The position numbers were made by a program, and so were the translations under genes. Positions 32,499 to 43,639 of a stretch of DNA of 64,000 nt are shown here, one piece after another; within the stretch, counting starts at the first letter, position 1; each line of letters opens with the position of its first letter. The DNA is taken from contig JAPVLO010000003.1 in NCBI GenBank assembly GCA_027257055.1, forward strand, positions 13,891,501 through 13,955,500, written 5' to 3'. The notes under the pieces were generated by a model that ran no database searches, was not told where the DNA came from, and saw only the letters and a program-made list of their open reading frames with translations. This DNA comes from Cephalopachus bancanus. Its lineage: Eukaryota > Chordata > Mammalia > Primates > Tarsiidae.

Positions 32499-33048
32499 CC
32501 AAGAATTTCCTATCCCACCAAATTAAGCTTCATAAATGAAGGAGAAGTAAAGTCTTTACCAGACAAGCAATTGGTAAGGGAGTTTATCACCACCAGATTG
32601 GCTCTACGAGAGATGCTTAAGGGAGTTCTAAACACGGAAATGAAAGAACAATACTTTCTACCACAAAACACACAAAAACACATAGTCCCCAGACCCCTGT
32701 AAAACAACTACACAGTTAAGACTACAAAGTAACTAGCTAGCAGTGCTATCATAGAAACAAAACCCCACTGAGCCCGGCCCCGCCAAGAATTTCCTATCCC
32801 ACCAAATTAAGCTTCATAAATGAAGGAGAAGTAAAGTCTTTACCAGACAAGCAATTGGTAAGGGAGTTTATCACCACCAGATTGGCTCTACGAGAGATGC
32901 TTAAGGGAGTTCTAAACACGGAAATGAAAGAACAATACTTTCTACCACAAAACACACAAAAACACATAGTCCCCAGACCCCTGTAAAACAACTACACAGT
33001 TAAGACTACAAAGTAACTAGCTAACAGTGCTATCATAGAAACAAAACC
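32481..33048 (+). repeat. 284 bp tandem duplication, almost identical units
   Basis: Unit 1 is 32481-32764 and unit 2 is 32765-33048, offset exactly 284. By eye only one base differs (gctagcagtg versus gctaacagtg). Each unit has the Alu 5' tip plus the C-terminal ORF1 region and inter-ORF spacer of the old L1, and both encode the same 65-codon minus ORF. The breakpoint has CCAC microhomology. Confidence 0.95.
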
Positions 33049-33049
33049 C

Positions 33050-36000
33050 CACATATCAATATTAACTTTGAATGTCAATAGCCTAAATGCCTTACTTAAA
33101 AGACGTAGACTAGCAAATTGGATAAAAACAAAACAAAACAAACCAACACAAAAGACCCATCCTTCTTTTATCTTCAGAAGACCCATCTCACATGTAATGA
33201 CATCTGTAGGATCAAGGTAAAGGGTTGAATAAAGATATATCACACAAATAGAAAACAAAAAGGAGTAGGAGTCATTATTATGGTATCAGATAAAACTGAC
33301 TTTAAACCAACAACAGTAAAAGGTCAAAGAAGGGCATTACATATCAATAAAGGGTTCAATCCAACAAAAAGATTTAACTATCCTAAATATATATTCATCC
33401 AACATTGGAACACCCAGATTTATAAAACAATTGCTACTAGACCTAAGAGATGACTAAGATAGTCACACATGATAGTGGGGGACTTCAACACTTCACTGAC
33501 CACTTTAGACAGATCATCAAGGCAGAAAACTAACAAAGAAATTCTGGATTTAAATTTGACCCTTGACTAATTGGACCTAATAGACATCTACTAAATACTC
33601 CACCTAACAACCACATCTGCACACAGAACATATTCTTCTACTCATCTACACACAGAATATATTCAAAGATTAACCACATATTTGGTCATAGAGCAAGTCT
33701 CAATAAATTTTAAAAAATACAAATCATATCAAGCATCTTCTTTGACCACAGTGGGACAAAAATAGAAATCAATACTAAGAGAAACTCTCAAAACCAACCA
33801 AATACATGGAAACTAACCAGCTTGCTCTTGAATAACTTTTGGATAGACAGCAAAATCAAAACAGAAATAAAAATTTTTTAAAACAAATGAAAATAGAGAC
33901 ACATATACCAAAACCTCTGGGATGCCACAAAATCAGAGGAAAGTTTATAGCACTAAATTCCCAAATAAACAACCTAATGTCATACCCAAATGAACTAGAA
34001 AAACAAGATCAAACTAAATTCAAAGCTAGCAAAAGAAAAACAAAAACCAAAATTAGAGCAGAACTAAATGAAATTTAGACTAAAAAAACCATACAAAGAA
34101 TAAACAAATTAAAAAGTTGGTTTTTTGAAAGGATAAACAAGAGTGATAGACTGCCAGCTAGATTAACAAAGGAAAAAAGAGAGAACCAAATAACCGCAAT
34201 CAGAAATGACAAAGGTGACATTACAACCAATCCCACAAAAATGCAAACAATCCCCAGAGACTACTATGAACATCTCTGTGCACATAAACTAGAAAATCTA
34301 GAGGAAATGGGTAAATTCTTGGAAACACAAAACCTTACAATACTGAGACAAGTAGAAACTGAAACCCTGAACAAGTAAATGAAGGCTCAGTAATAAAAAG
34401 CCTACCAACCAAAAAAAGCCCTGAACCAGACAGATTCAGAACTGCATTCTACCAGATGTACAAGGGAGAGCTGTTACCAATTCTACTGAAACTGTTTCAG
34501 AAAATCAAGGAGGAGGGACTCCTCCCTAATTCATTCTATAGATCCAGTATCACATTGATACCAAAAACATTAAAAAATCAGTAGCATTTCTACACATCAC
34601 TAAATTTCAAGCTGAGAATGAAATAAAGAATGCAGTTCCATTACAATAGCCACACAAATACCCGGGAATGCATCTAACCAAGGAGGTGATAGAGCTCCAT
34701 AATGAGGCTGGGCTCGGTGGCTCAGCCTGTAATCCCAGCACTTTGGGAGGTCAAGCAAGTGGCTTGCCTGAGCCGGCAGGTTCGAGACACACCTGGGAAC
34801 TTGGCAAGACCTCGTCTCTACAATAAATCAAAAAATTAGCTGGGTAGTGCACACCTGTAGTTCTGGCTACTTGAAAGGCTGAGGTGGAAGGATCTCAGGA
34901 GCCCAGCAGGTCGAGGCTGCGGAGGCTGGGAGTGTGCCACTGTCTGGGTGACAGAATGAGACTACGACTAAAAAAAAAAAAAAAAAAAGAAAGAAAAAAG
35001 AAAAAGAGCTCTACAATGAGAACTACAAAACACTGCTGAAATAAATCACAGATGACACAAACAAATGGGAAAACATTCCATGCTCATGGGCTGGAAGAAT
35101 CATTATTGTTAAAATGTCTTTACTGCTTAATGCAATCTCCAGATTCAATGCAATCCCCATCAAATCCCAGTGTCATTTTTCACAGAATTGGAAAACAATT
35201 CTAAAATTCAAATGAAACTAAAAGAGCCCAAATAGCCAATGCAATCATTAGAATTTATAAGAATAAAGTTGGAGGTATACCATTACCCAACTTCAAACTT
35301 TACTGTTAGGCAACAGTAACCAAAACACCATGGTATTGGTACAAAAATAGACTCAGACCATGAAACAGAATAGAGAACCCAGAAATAAAACCACTTGCCT
35401 ACAACCAACTGATCTTTGACAAAGTAGACAAAAATAAACAATGGGAAAAAGACACCCTATTTAGTAAATTGTGCTGGGAAAACTGGATAACCATGTGTAG
35501 AAGTATGAAACTGGACCCTTTCCTCTCATCATATACAGAAATAACTCAAGATAGATTAAAAACTTACATGTAAGACTTCAAACTATGAAAATCCTAGAAG
35601 AAAATCTAGTAAATACTCTTTTGGACATTGGCCAGGCAAATAATTTTTTACTAAGTTCTCAAAAGTAAATGAAGCAAAAACAAAAGTTGACAATGGGACC
35701 TAATTAAACTAAAGTCTTCTGTACATCGGAAGAAACTATCAACAAACAGACAACCTACAGAATGGGAGAAACTATTTGCAAGCTATGCGTCAAAGGTTTA
35801 ATATTCAGAATTTATAAGGAATTTCAAATCAACAAGCAAAAAACAAATAACTCCATTAAAAAGTGGGCAAAGAACATGAACAGACACTTCTCAAAAGAAA
35901 ATATACAAGCAGCCAATAAGCATATAAAAAATACTTAACATCATTGTCATCAGTGAAATTCAAGTCAAAACCACAATGAGATAATACCTCACCCCAGTCA

Positions 36001-36560
36001 GAATGGCTGTTATTAAAAGTCAAAAACAACAGATATTGACAAGAATGCAGAGAAAAGGAAGTGCTCATACATAGTTGGTAGGAATGTCAGATAGTTCAGC
36101 CTCTGTGAAAAGCAGTTTGGAGATTTCTTAAATAACTAAAAATAGATTTACCATTCAACCCAGCAATCCCACTACTGGGTATATACCCAATGGAGCATAA
36201 ATTATTCTACAAAGAGAAACCTGCATTTGTATGTTTATTGCAGCACTATTCACAATAAGCAAAGACATGAAACCAACCTAGGTGCCCATCAACAGTGGAT
36301 TGGATGAAGAAATTATGGTACATATACACCATGGAATACTACGCAACCATAAAATGACCAAAATCATGTCCTTTGCAGTAACATGGATACAGCTGGAAGC
36401 CATTATGCTAAGCAAATTAATGCAGAAACAGAACACTAAATACTGTATGCTCCTACTTGTAAGTGGGAGCTAAACATTGGTGCACACAGACATAAAGATG
36501 GGAACAACAGACACTGGGCACTCCTAAATGGGGAGAGGGAGAAAGGGGACAAGAGTTGAA
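33050..36560 (+). pseudogene. L1 ORF2 relic of the old sense L1
   Basis: Runs from 'catatcaatattaactttgaatgtcaatagcc' (endonuclease start) through 'gaacatattcttctactcatctac' and the pre-RT region (33839-34078) to the C-terminal 'gatgaagaaattatggtacatatacaccatgg' (36282-36473). There are many stops. The RT core is missing: 'ataccaaaaac' at about 34569 joins directly to 'aatcagtagcatttct', sequence normally hundreds of bases downstream, so no FADD motif remains. An Alu interrupts at 34706-35004. Confidence 0.88.
34706..35004 (+). mobile_element. Alu SINE in old L1 ORF2
   Basis: Sense Alu with 15 bp target duplication agagctccataatga (34691-34705) and agagctctacaatga (35005-35019). The right arm has a deletion around 'gtgccactgtctgggtg' (loss of the usual gcactccag). 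The tail is about 18 A followed by GAAAG repeats. Confidence 0.95.
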
Positions 36561-36699
36561 AACATGGTACCTATTGGGTACCATGTTCACTATTTGGGTG
36601 ACAGTTTCACTAGAAACCCAAACCTCACCATCATGCAATATACCCATGTAACAAACATGCACATGTACCCCACTGAGTCTACAATAAACATTTTTTTAA

Positions 36700-37600
36700 A
36701 GGGGATAATTTGTAGAAGTGAAAGAGAGAAAGTGAAGAAAACAAAATGAGAGATGTGGAAAGAGAGAAAGAAGTCATAAAAATGTGAGTGGGTTTGTTTG
36801 TTGTTCTGTTTTGCCTTTAGCTCTACTGATTTAGGCATTTTGACTAAAAGTCCTGAAGATTAGTGTTTGCTAAACATTAAGTTACTTATTTTTTCAGTAT
36901 TTAAGTTATATTTTACACAAAAATATTTGCAATATAATTATCAGTTTCTATAAGGCATTCCTTACTTGTGTTCCTTTCTTCTAAATTGATTTATATTAAA
37001 ATGTTGATAAGCTCACCATCTTTATGGGGACTGTGTTGGCCCTGAATACCTCCTAGTCTAACTTTGAAATGTACTTCTAAGCACCCAAGTTTTCAGGAGT
37101 TTAGAAATGCTCTGCTCAGGTTGAAGTTTTCTCCAGGAGTCTGAACTTTCTTTCCCACCCTTGGTTTTGGTATTCATGTGTGGTCCCTGTTCATATGGTG
37201 TTTTCTTTTCACTTATTTGATTTTTGTATTTATCATATCTCCATTTACATTCTCAAATGTAAAACAAACTATTTCAAAATTATTTTTCATACTTCTAGAG
37301 TTGAAACTGAGGCAAAAAAAAAATGCATTGTTCTGGCAAGGAAAAATATACTAACAGGAGTAAAAGAGCAACATTCACTTTTCATATTCAAGGCCAAACT
37401 CTGGAATTTAATCATCTTATAAAAACAAGCCATTTTTGAAAATTATTTAATTCATCACTGATTGAGTCTGGAAATTAGATATCAAGGAGCAAAGACAATA
37501 ATGCTCTGTTAGCATGAAAAGGCCAAAGCATGTTTAGCCTAAATGTTTAGGTTCACTGTGTGTTCACTTTAAAATAAGAGATCAGTTTTGAAAGAGGGCT
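36700..37600. other. Unassigned stretch after L1 3' end
   Basis: AT-rich with no recognised repeat or gene. The ORF at 37180-37422 has no recognisable domain. Confidence 0.5.
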
Positions 37601-37609
37601 TTAGTGAGT

Positions 37610-37750
37610 GAGTCCAGCAAGGTATAATGCCATGAGTCTGATCACACTGGACTACTGATTCTACCACAAATGCTTTGTATCATCTAAGGCAAGTAACTTA
37701 GCCTAAGGTCCTGATGTCTTCAATTATAAATGAGAGATAGGCAGAGAAAC
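37610..37750 (-). mobile_element. MIR SINE relic (weak)
   Basis: 'catctaaggcaagtaacttagcctaaggtcctgatgtcttcaattataaatgagag' follows the antisense MIR order. Confidence 0.5.
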
Positions 37751-37754
37751 GGTG

Positions 37755-38705
37755 AAGGTTTTCTCCAAAGTCTAGATTCTGATTCCATAACATAATCCAT
37801 CAAATTTTCTAAACTCTAAGGGGTTTAATTGAGTAATATTTGATGACTCATGTGGCAGTCAGGATCTTACTGTGGATGAGGGTACTCAGTATGAATGTTC
37901 ACTATGGTGTTAATGAAATGTGTAGGCGAGAATTAATGGATATTTGGAAGATTAAAGACAAGATCAATACTTCCAAACCCTTTTTATAATGTGACACACA
38001 TAGAAAATGGGGGTAAACAGAAGAGGATGCATGAGCCAGAGGCATTGGCCCTTCTATTTAGATTTCCTGGGGTCTTCCCAGATGCCCAAAGGGCAAGATG
38101 ACTGATTTCTTGGGTACCAAACTATAACTCAGTCATGACACGTTCCAGCAATTAGGAAGCTCTGGTCTAGAAAACAGAACTTATTCTAGAATGGAGAGTG
38201 ACATTTTAAACAACAAACACAATAGCTATTAAAGATAGCTATAAAGATAAAGGATAGTTTCTTTTATATTTTTATTCTTTAGTTCTTGAAAAAAAACTGC
38301 AGAATGAATGAGAAAGAACAGATTTGAAAGGAGTGAGATAATAAATTCAGTTGATGACACACTAATTCTCTGAAACATCTGACTGCAGATACTGAGGTGA
38401 CAGGAAGATACCAGATCTAGAAGTCATGAAAGAATTGGGTACTAGAGAAAATTTTGAAAGTCATTAGCCTGCACAGCTGGAGAGTTGAAGCCATGGATGA
38501 GCTTTCTCTGAGAGAGAGAAAATGGGAAGAAGCCAAGGATAAATTAGCTCAGGGGAAACTAATATTTAAGAAGTTGGCAAAGAGAAGGAGCTAGCAAAAT
38601 GTATAGGACTCATTTGGAAACTACTTACAAAGTGGTTTAAAGTAATTTCATAAGTGAAAAACATAAGACCAATTGATACTCATGCATAGACATGATTTGT
38701 GTTAT
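37755..38705. other. Unassigned stretch
   Basis: No gene or repeat recognised. Confidence 0.45.
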
Positions 38706-38709
38706 ATAG

Positions 38710-38850
38710 TAGATTTATTCATTCATTCACTCATTCACAGTGAATGCATTTATTCTTTCAACCAATGCTTACTGAATGTCTACTGTGTCCTGGCATTATT
38801 TAACCATTGGAAGTATAGCAGTGAGCAAAACAGGTCAAGTTTCAACCTTA
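38710..38850 (-). mobile_element. L2 LINE 3' fragment
   Basis: 'attcattcattcactcattcac', 'aatgcttactgaatgtctactgtgtcctggcattatt' and 'agcagtgagcaaaacaggtc' match the reverse complement of the L2 3' end. Confidence 0.65.
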
Positions 38851-38945
38851 GCAGAGCACTTCTCAATTCCTAAAAACTTGGGTGTTTAGAAGTACATTTC
38901 AAAGCTAGCCTGGGAGGTATTCAGGGCCAAAACAGTTTTATTGTG

Positions 38946-39002
38946 GCACACACCACACCACACGTGTGTGCACACACACGTGAGCGCACGTGGACACACA
39001 TG

Positions 39003-39050
<48 letters not shown>
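38946..39050. repeat. Alternating CA/CG/TG tract
   Basis: About 105 bases of almost uninterrupted purine-pyrimidine alternation: ACACGTGTGTGCACACACACGTG, TGCGCGCGCA, then a pure CA run. Such tracts favour Z-DNA. Confidence 0.95.
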
Positions 39051-39051
<1 letters not shown>

Positions 39052-39054
39052 CAC

Positions 39055-40105
39055 TAAATACTTTGGAGCTTGCTCCGCAAGAGGTAGAGCAGAATGCTGA
39101 CAGACTTTGTGTTTTCACTTGGCAAGAATCCTTTATCATCCTAAAGGACTGCTTATCATCACCACCAACACCTAGCTTTGGCTCTGTTGTTGTATTTGTC
39201 TTTTATTCACTTAAAAGGTTAACTGTATGGTTGAATTACAGGATTTTAGCCAAACTATGCTCTCCTTAAAGGAGCTCCCAGCTAATCAGTAAGCTGAGCT
39301 GTTGGCATCTGTCTTCCATTACTAAGGCACTGGGCATCTGCGGGCTGACCTCACATTGTGGAGGCTCGGTGGGACCTTGATCTCCCTTTACTTGTCATTG
39401 CTGGATGACAGGGAGCAGCGAAGGTCATGGTTCAAACCTGAAATGGCAGGTTCTGTGGACAGAGCCTGCAGGGATCACTTTCTACTGAAAACTCTTTCAT
39501 TTTAATCCATTGTCAGAATATTCCAACTCCAGGTCTTCCAACTCCAATAAATGTGAAGGCAAATCTTTCCATCTTTAAATTTCCTCCAGATTAATATTTT
39601 TGTTAAAATTTTCTCAGATAATTAGGATAATTTCTCAGATGATTTTCTTTATTTTGGGACCAGTATATTTTGGGTTTTCATTAACTAATTAGCCAATCCC
39701 ATCTCTAAAATTTTTCTATCAATATTTATCCAGTGTTGTCTTTAATCTCACTGGTTCTTTAAAGTAATTCTCATCCGTGAAGCTTTCCTGCTCCCTTCCC
39801 TTCTTTCTCCATCATCTCCAGTAGAAAGCCTGGATGGTAGTGGAGGTGGAAAAGTAGATGATCAAAGGGTAATAAAATACTTCATTATGCTTAAAATGTT
39901 GGCTTTTCCTGTCCTTTTAATTAATGAACTTGGAATAACCATAAACTTCTTCCTCTTCCACCACCTGTGTTATCTAATTAGTTACACACTAAGTAGATTT
40001 CCTAAAATACTGTATGTACATGCATGCTTTAGTCAGCAACTTTTAACGCATCTGTTAGAGATTGGAATCCAAATTCATCAGTCTACCTTTTGATCTCTCT
40101 ATGAA
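39055..40105. other. Unique sequence, no supported gene
   Basis: No repeat recognised. The apparent ORFs on both strands at 38921-39269 read through the CA tract and are not credible. Confidence 0.5.
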
Positions 40106-40109
40106 GGCT

Positions 40110-40558
40110 TTTAAAAATTTATCTTACACATAGTGTCACACATGTGCAAAATGACCTATTTGCAAAATTATCTATTGTGGCATTGTATGTAAGAGCAAAA
40201 CATATGAAGTGACTTAAATGTCCATTAATTGGGGATCGATTAAATAAATTATAATTTACCCATACAGTGGGTTGAGAAAGGAAATTTTTTATGTACTGAC
40301 AAGAATGATCTCTAAACTATACTGTAAAATTTAAAAAGTTAACATTTGTGAAAAAAGAATATACACTCATATTCACATATATACATCCAATTTCCTGTAT
40401 ATGCATTTAATATCCTTGGAAGCACACATAAGAGATACCACTTGCCTCTGCAGTGGAGGGTTGGGTGACTGGGGAATAAGAGTGGGGGGAAGACTTTTCA
40501 CTATAATATACTGTGAGAATTTTTGATTTTTGCAATAAATACACAAATAAACAAACCC
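40110..40558 (+). mobile_element. Old L1M 3' end
   Basis: 'aagtgacttaaatgtccattaattggggatcgattaaataaattataatttacccatacagtgg', then 'gtggagggttgggtgactgggga' and 'agacttttcactataatatac', ending in AATAAATACAC. This is the L1ME 3' UTR order. Confidence 0.8.
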
Positions 40559-40559
40559 A

Positions 40560-41435
40560 CTTTAAATTTCAAAGTGAGGGCCCCTTCCTCTGACAGTGGA
40601 GGGCCCCTCACAATCTGCCTGTGATGACATTTTCAAGCATATTTCCAAAATACCACATTTTCTCTTGCACAAACTCTATGCCCACCAAGCACCTCCTAAC
40701 TTATGTGTGGTTCCATCTAGATCCCTTATAAGTCAAATTGCCAGGTTTCAGTTCTACGCGGTCCACATTTTCTGGGGCCTCTGTGAAAAGCAACATGCCT
40801 CCAGCCACATGCCATTCTTTCGACATAGTCCTTCCTCACCTTTTGGACTCCCAGGTGTGTAACAGTTGTTAAGACAACATCCTTTCCTCTCTTTTCTTCC
40901 TAAGTCAGCCGGACCTGACTTAAAGGAGACAAATGAGATAGGGTAGCAAAACTTGTGCCATAAGGGGTGGCCCTGAGTCCAGACACCTGCCCTCCACAGC
41001 TCTGCCTTCCTGGAGAGGAACAAATGCCAGCACCAGATCTGCCCTGGCCAGAGACCAATGCCTCCTTTCTCCTCCCCACCCTCCAAGATGATGTGTGTGT
41101 GGAGGTCTATTGCCCCTACAGGGCCAAGCTCCTTAGTCACCAGAAAGGAATCCCCGTCTTACCCAACGCTAGATCTCTGCAGCCTCCAAGTGAGATGTTG
41201 CTGAGCACTCATGCACTTGTGGTTTGATGTCCTTTTGGAACCTAACATATACCATGAATCTCTGAGGTCTTGCTCAGTGGGTTTTGCAATGACCCTAATC
41301 CTGTAAGGTCTGAACCCTAGAGAACTTTCCCAGTGCAGAAATTTTATGATCTCCACATTGGACTTTGTCCCTAAAATGACAAAATTCTGTCTATATACAT
41401 TCTTGGTGCATCAAAACAGTAGCCAATATAAGGTG
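40560..41435. other. Unique sequence, no supported gene
   Basis: GC-richer, with overlapping ORFs 40596-40862 (+), 40754-41140 (-) and 40967-41227 (+). None shows a domain or exon-like borders. Confidence 0.5.
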
Positions 41436-41439
41436 ATGC

Positions 41440-41705
41440 TGGGATGATGATAATAAATAATACAGTGATGCTGACAGATACTCTGTGCCAGGCATTGGCC
41501 TAAGCACTCAACATGAATTAATTCATTCAATCCTCACACCATGCCTACATAGTAGGTATTATTAGCAACCTATTTTATAGGTACAAAAATTGAGACCCAG
41601 GGACATCAAGTCACTTGCCCAAGGTCACACAGTTACTAAGTAGAGAAGCTGGAATTAGAACCCAGGGAATCTATCTCCCAAGCCCTTAAATACTATGCAT
41701 GCTAC
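41440..41705 (+). mobile_element. MIR SINE, near full length
   Basis: 'ctctgtgccaggcattggcctaagcactcaacatg', 'tcattcaatcctcacacc', 'gtaggtattattag', 'acttgcccaaggtcacacagttactaagtagagaagctggaattagaacccaggg' follow the MIR consensus end to end. Confidence 0.9.
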
Positions 41706-41814
41706 ATCAAATGCTTGGCAAGCTGTTAACAATCCAATGATCTTCTCAGGAGGAATTTTCTGTTTCCATAAAAGTTCCCCCTCTTTTGGACCACTTACTT
41801 TTAACTTATTTGTC

Positions 41815-41915
41815 CTAGGTCTGACACAGCTGGTAAGTGGTAGGACCAAGGCTTGAACCAGGCAGTTTGGATCCTGAGACCAGATACTTGGTCACTATGC
41901 TATACTGCCTCTCTA
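41815..41915 (+). mobile_element. Second MIR SINE fragment
   Basis: 'acacagctggtaagtggtaggaccaaggcttgaaccaggcagt...cactatgctatactgcctctct' is the MIR 3' half in the same orientation as the copy 110 bp upstream. Confidence 0.85.
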
Positions 41916-42149
41916 GAGTCAGAATGGGATGGTGGTCTTGACCCAAATTGCATTGTAGAACTTAAGTGAACTAGGCTGTTCATGCTTCCTGACAAGAACT
42001 TTGGTGAACATAAAGACTTGCTTTTCTTCCTTCCTCCTGAAAGCCCACACCTGAAAAGAATAATCCAGATCATACTAGCCCTCACAAGAAGGGCATCCCA
42101 TTAAAAGGATAAACTGGGGTTTCTTCACAGAGGTATGTTCATATTCCTT

Positions 42150-42510
42150 GAGATGGTCTGAACCTTTGTGTCTCCCCAAAATTCACATGTTGAAATAGTA
42201 ATCCCCAGTGTGCTGGTATTATTAGATATGGGTCCATGGGAGATAATTAGATCATGAGGGCAGAGCCCTTGAGAATGGGATTAGTGTCCTTGTAAAAAGA
42301 CAGAGAGCTTGTTTCTTCTCTATCTACTCTCCTTGGTGAGAGGATACAAGAAGACAGTCATCTGCAAATTAGGAAAGGGTCCTCACCAGACACCAGATCT
42401 GCCAGCATCTTGATCTTGGGCTTTTCAGCCTCCAGAACTGTGAAAAGTAAATGTTTGTCATGTAAGACACCCAATCTATTGTACATTTGTTATAGTAGCC
42501 TCACCAGACA
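42150..42510 (+). mobile_element. MLT1A-like MaLR solo LTR
   Basis: 'gatggtctgaacctttgtgtctccccaaaattcacatgttgaaatagtaatccccag', 'gggagataattagatcatgagggcagagccc' and 'tgatcttgggcttttcagcctccagaactgtgaaaagtaaatg' are the ordered landmarks of MLT1/MST MaLR LTRs. No internal region. Confidence 0.9.
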
Positions 42511-42511
42511 A

Positions 42512-43300
42512 AGATACTTCTCTTCCTGGGGCTTCATCCCTACAAAAGTGGTCCAGTCAGTGAACTCAGACCAGACATGGCATTAGCAACTCTTCTCTTA
42601 CATGTACTTGGGAGATCTTCTTGTTGATCCTTGGCCCTTTGATAAAGAGAAAGAGAAGGACTGGGGTGGGAAGAGCTGACAGAAGCCTGAAGCTTCTTCA
42701 GTGTCTATTTAAGGGCCCATCTCCTCCAGGAAACCAGGCCCACTTACTCAGCTCCTCCCCTAACTGTGAGGCTTATACCACTACCCAGAGCCAACCTTGT
42801 ATAGTCATTTACCTTGACACATATGATCATGCTGTACCCACCTACCCACTCAGTATGGCTTCAGCAAATGTTTGCTGAATACCACCTTGCTACCATGTCA
42901 CCAGGTAGCAGAAAAGAGAATCAAGACACCATTCCTATCCTCAAGGAACTCATGGACCAATAAAGTAATCATTGTGCTTGAAGAAGTCATTCTGAGATCA
43001 TTGCCACGTGGAAGAGAGAGACTTCCAAGTTCTGCATGGGCTATCAGAAAGGGTTGCTAAGAGGACACTGTCTGTGACGTGAGTCATGAGATATAAAAAT
43101 AGCTTTTCAGGGAAACCAGTGGAAAAAGAACCGTGGAAAAAGGCATTCAATAGGCAGGTGTTTCAGAAAAGCTCCGGTTAGTTCAGTATGGCTGAAGTAC
43201 ACAGCACCTGCAAAGAAGTAAAGGTGTTGGGGATAAATCCATAGTTATGGTCTAAAACACAGCTCAACTTCCTCCTGGGTGTGGCTTTTAATGACTGGGA
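42512..43300. other. Unique sequence, no supported gene
   Basis: No repeat recognised. Two short ORFs (42621-42878, 42872-43060) overlap end to start on plus but lack recognisable domains. Confidence 0.45.
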
Positions 43301-43395
43301 CTTTTGTTTGTTTACTGATGGATCCCTGCTACTCCATAGTGTCTGGCACAGAGAGGTGCTAAATATATATTTGTTGTGCAAGAAAACAAATCAGT
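43300..43395 (+). mobile_element. L2 LINE 3' fragment
   Basis: 'tagtgtctggcacagagaggtgctaaatatatatttgttg' matches the L2 3' terminus. Confidence 0.65.
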
Positions 43396-43424
43396 ATTGG
43401 AAATGGATTAATAAATGTATGTTG

Positions 43425-43505
43425 AGCCCAGAAGTTTGGACTTTATCCTGAAGAGTTATTGAAGGACTTTAAGCAGGCCAATGACAAGGTCATACATTCA
43501 TTTTG
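43425..43505 (-). mobile_element. L2 fragment, opposite orientation
   Basis: 'tttggactttatcctgaagagttattgaaggactttaagcaggccaatgacaaggtcat' resembles antisense L2 sequence also seen near 51.64 kb. Confidence 0.5.
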
Positions 43506-43639
43506 GATAAGCACATAACCAACTAAAAAGCAAATAAAGGTAACAAAAGGGCTCACTGTGAAGGCTTAAATAAAATATACAAATGTCATCTATTTATACA
43601 TATATGTAATTTCTTGTAAAACAATAAATAGCAATACAA

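Larger units (their letters stand above)
24500..36700 (+). mobile_element. Old near-full-length sense L1 (L1MA/L1PB age), heavily interrupted
   Basis: Plus-strand order: probable 5' UTR (about 24.5-26.0 kb), ORF1 (26.2-26.99 kb, resuming 32.16-32.7 kb), ORF2 (33.05-36.55 kb) and a 3' end reading 'cccatgtaacaaacatgcacatgtacc'. It is split by a 5.2 kb antisense L1, an L1 3' fragment, three Alus and a 284 bp duplication. The 5' limit is uncertain. Frames are destroyed by stops, indels and a deletion in the RT region near 34569. Confidence 0.8.

Noticed and set aside
32510..32991. Two identical 65-codon minus ORFs suggesting a duplicated gene
   Set aside because: They are antisense to L1 ORF1 in the 284 bp duplication, not genes.
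38943..39269. 108-codon ORF with THTHTHTH run
   Set aside because: It reads through the CA microsatellite; the same applies to the ORFs at 5579-5824 and 15704-15970.
42621..43060. Two plus ORFs overlapping end to start, resembling a bicistronic unit
   Set aside because: The overlap is incidental in a mammalian genome. Neither has a domain or Kozak-supported context worth noting.
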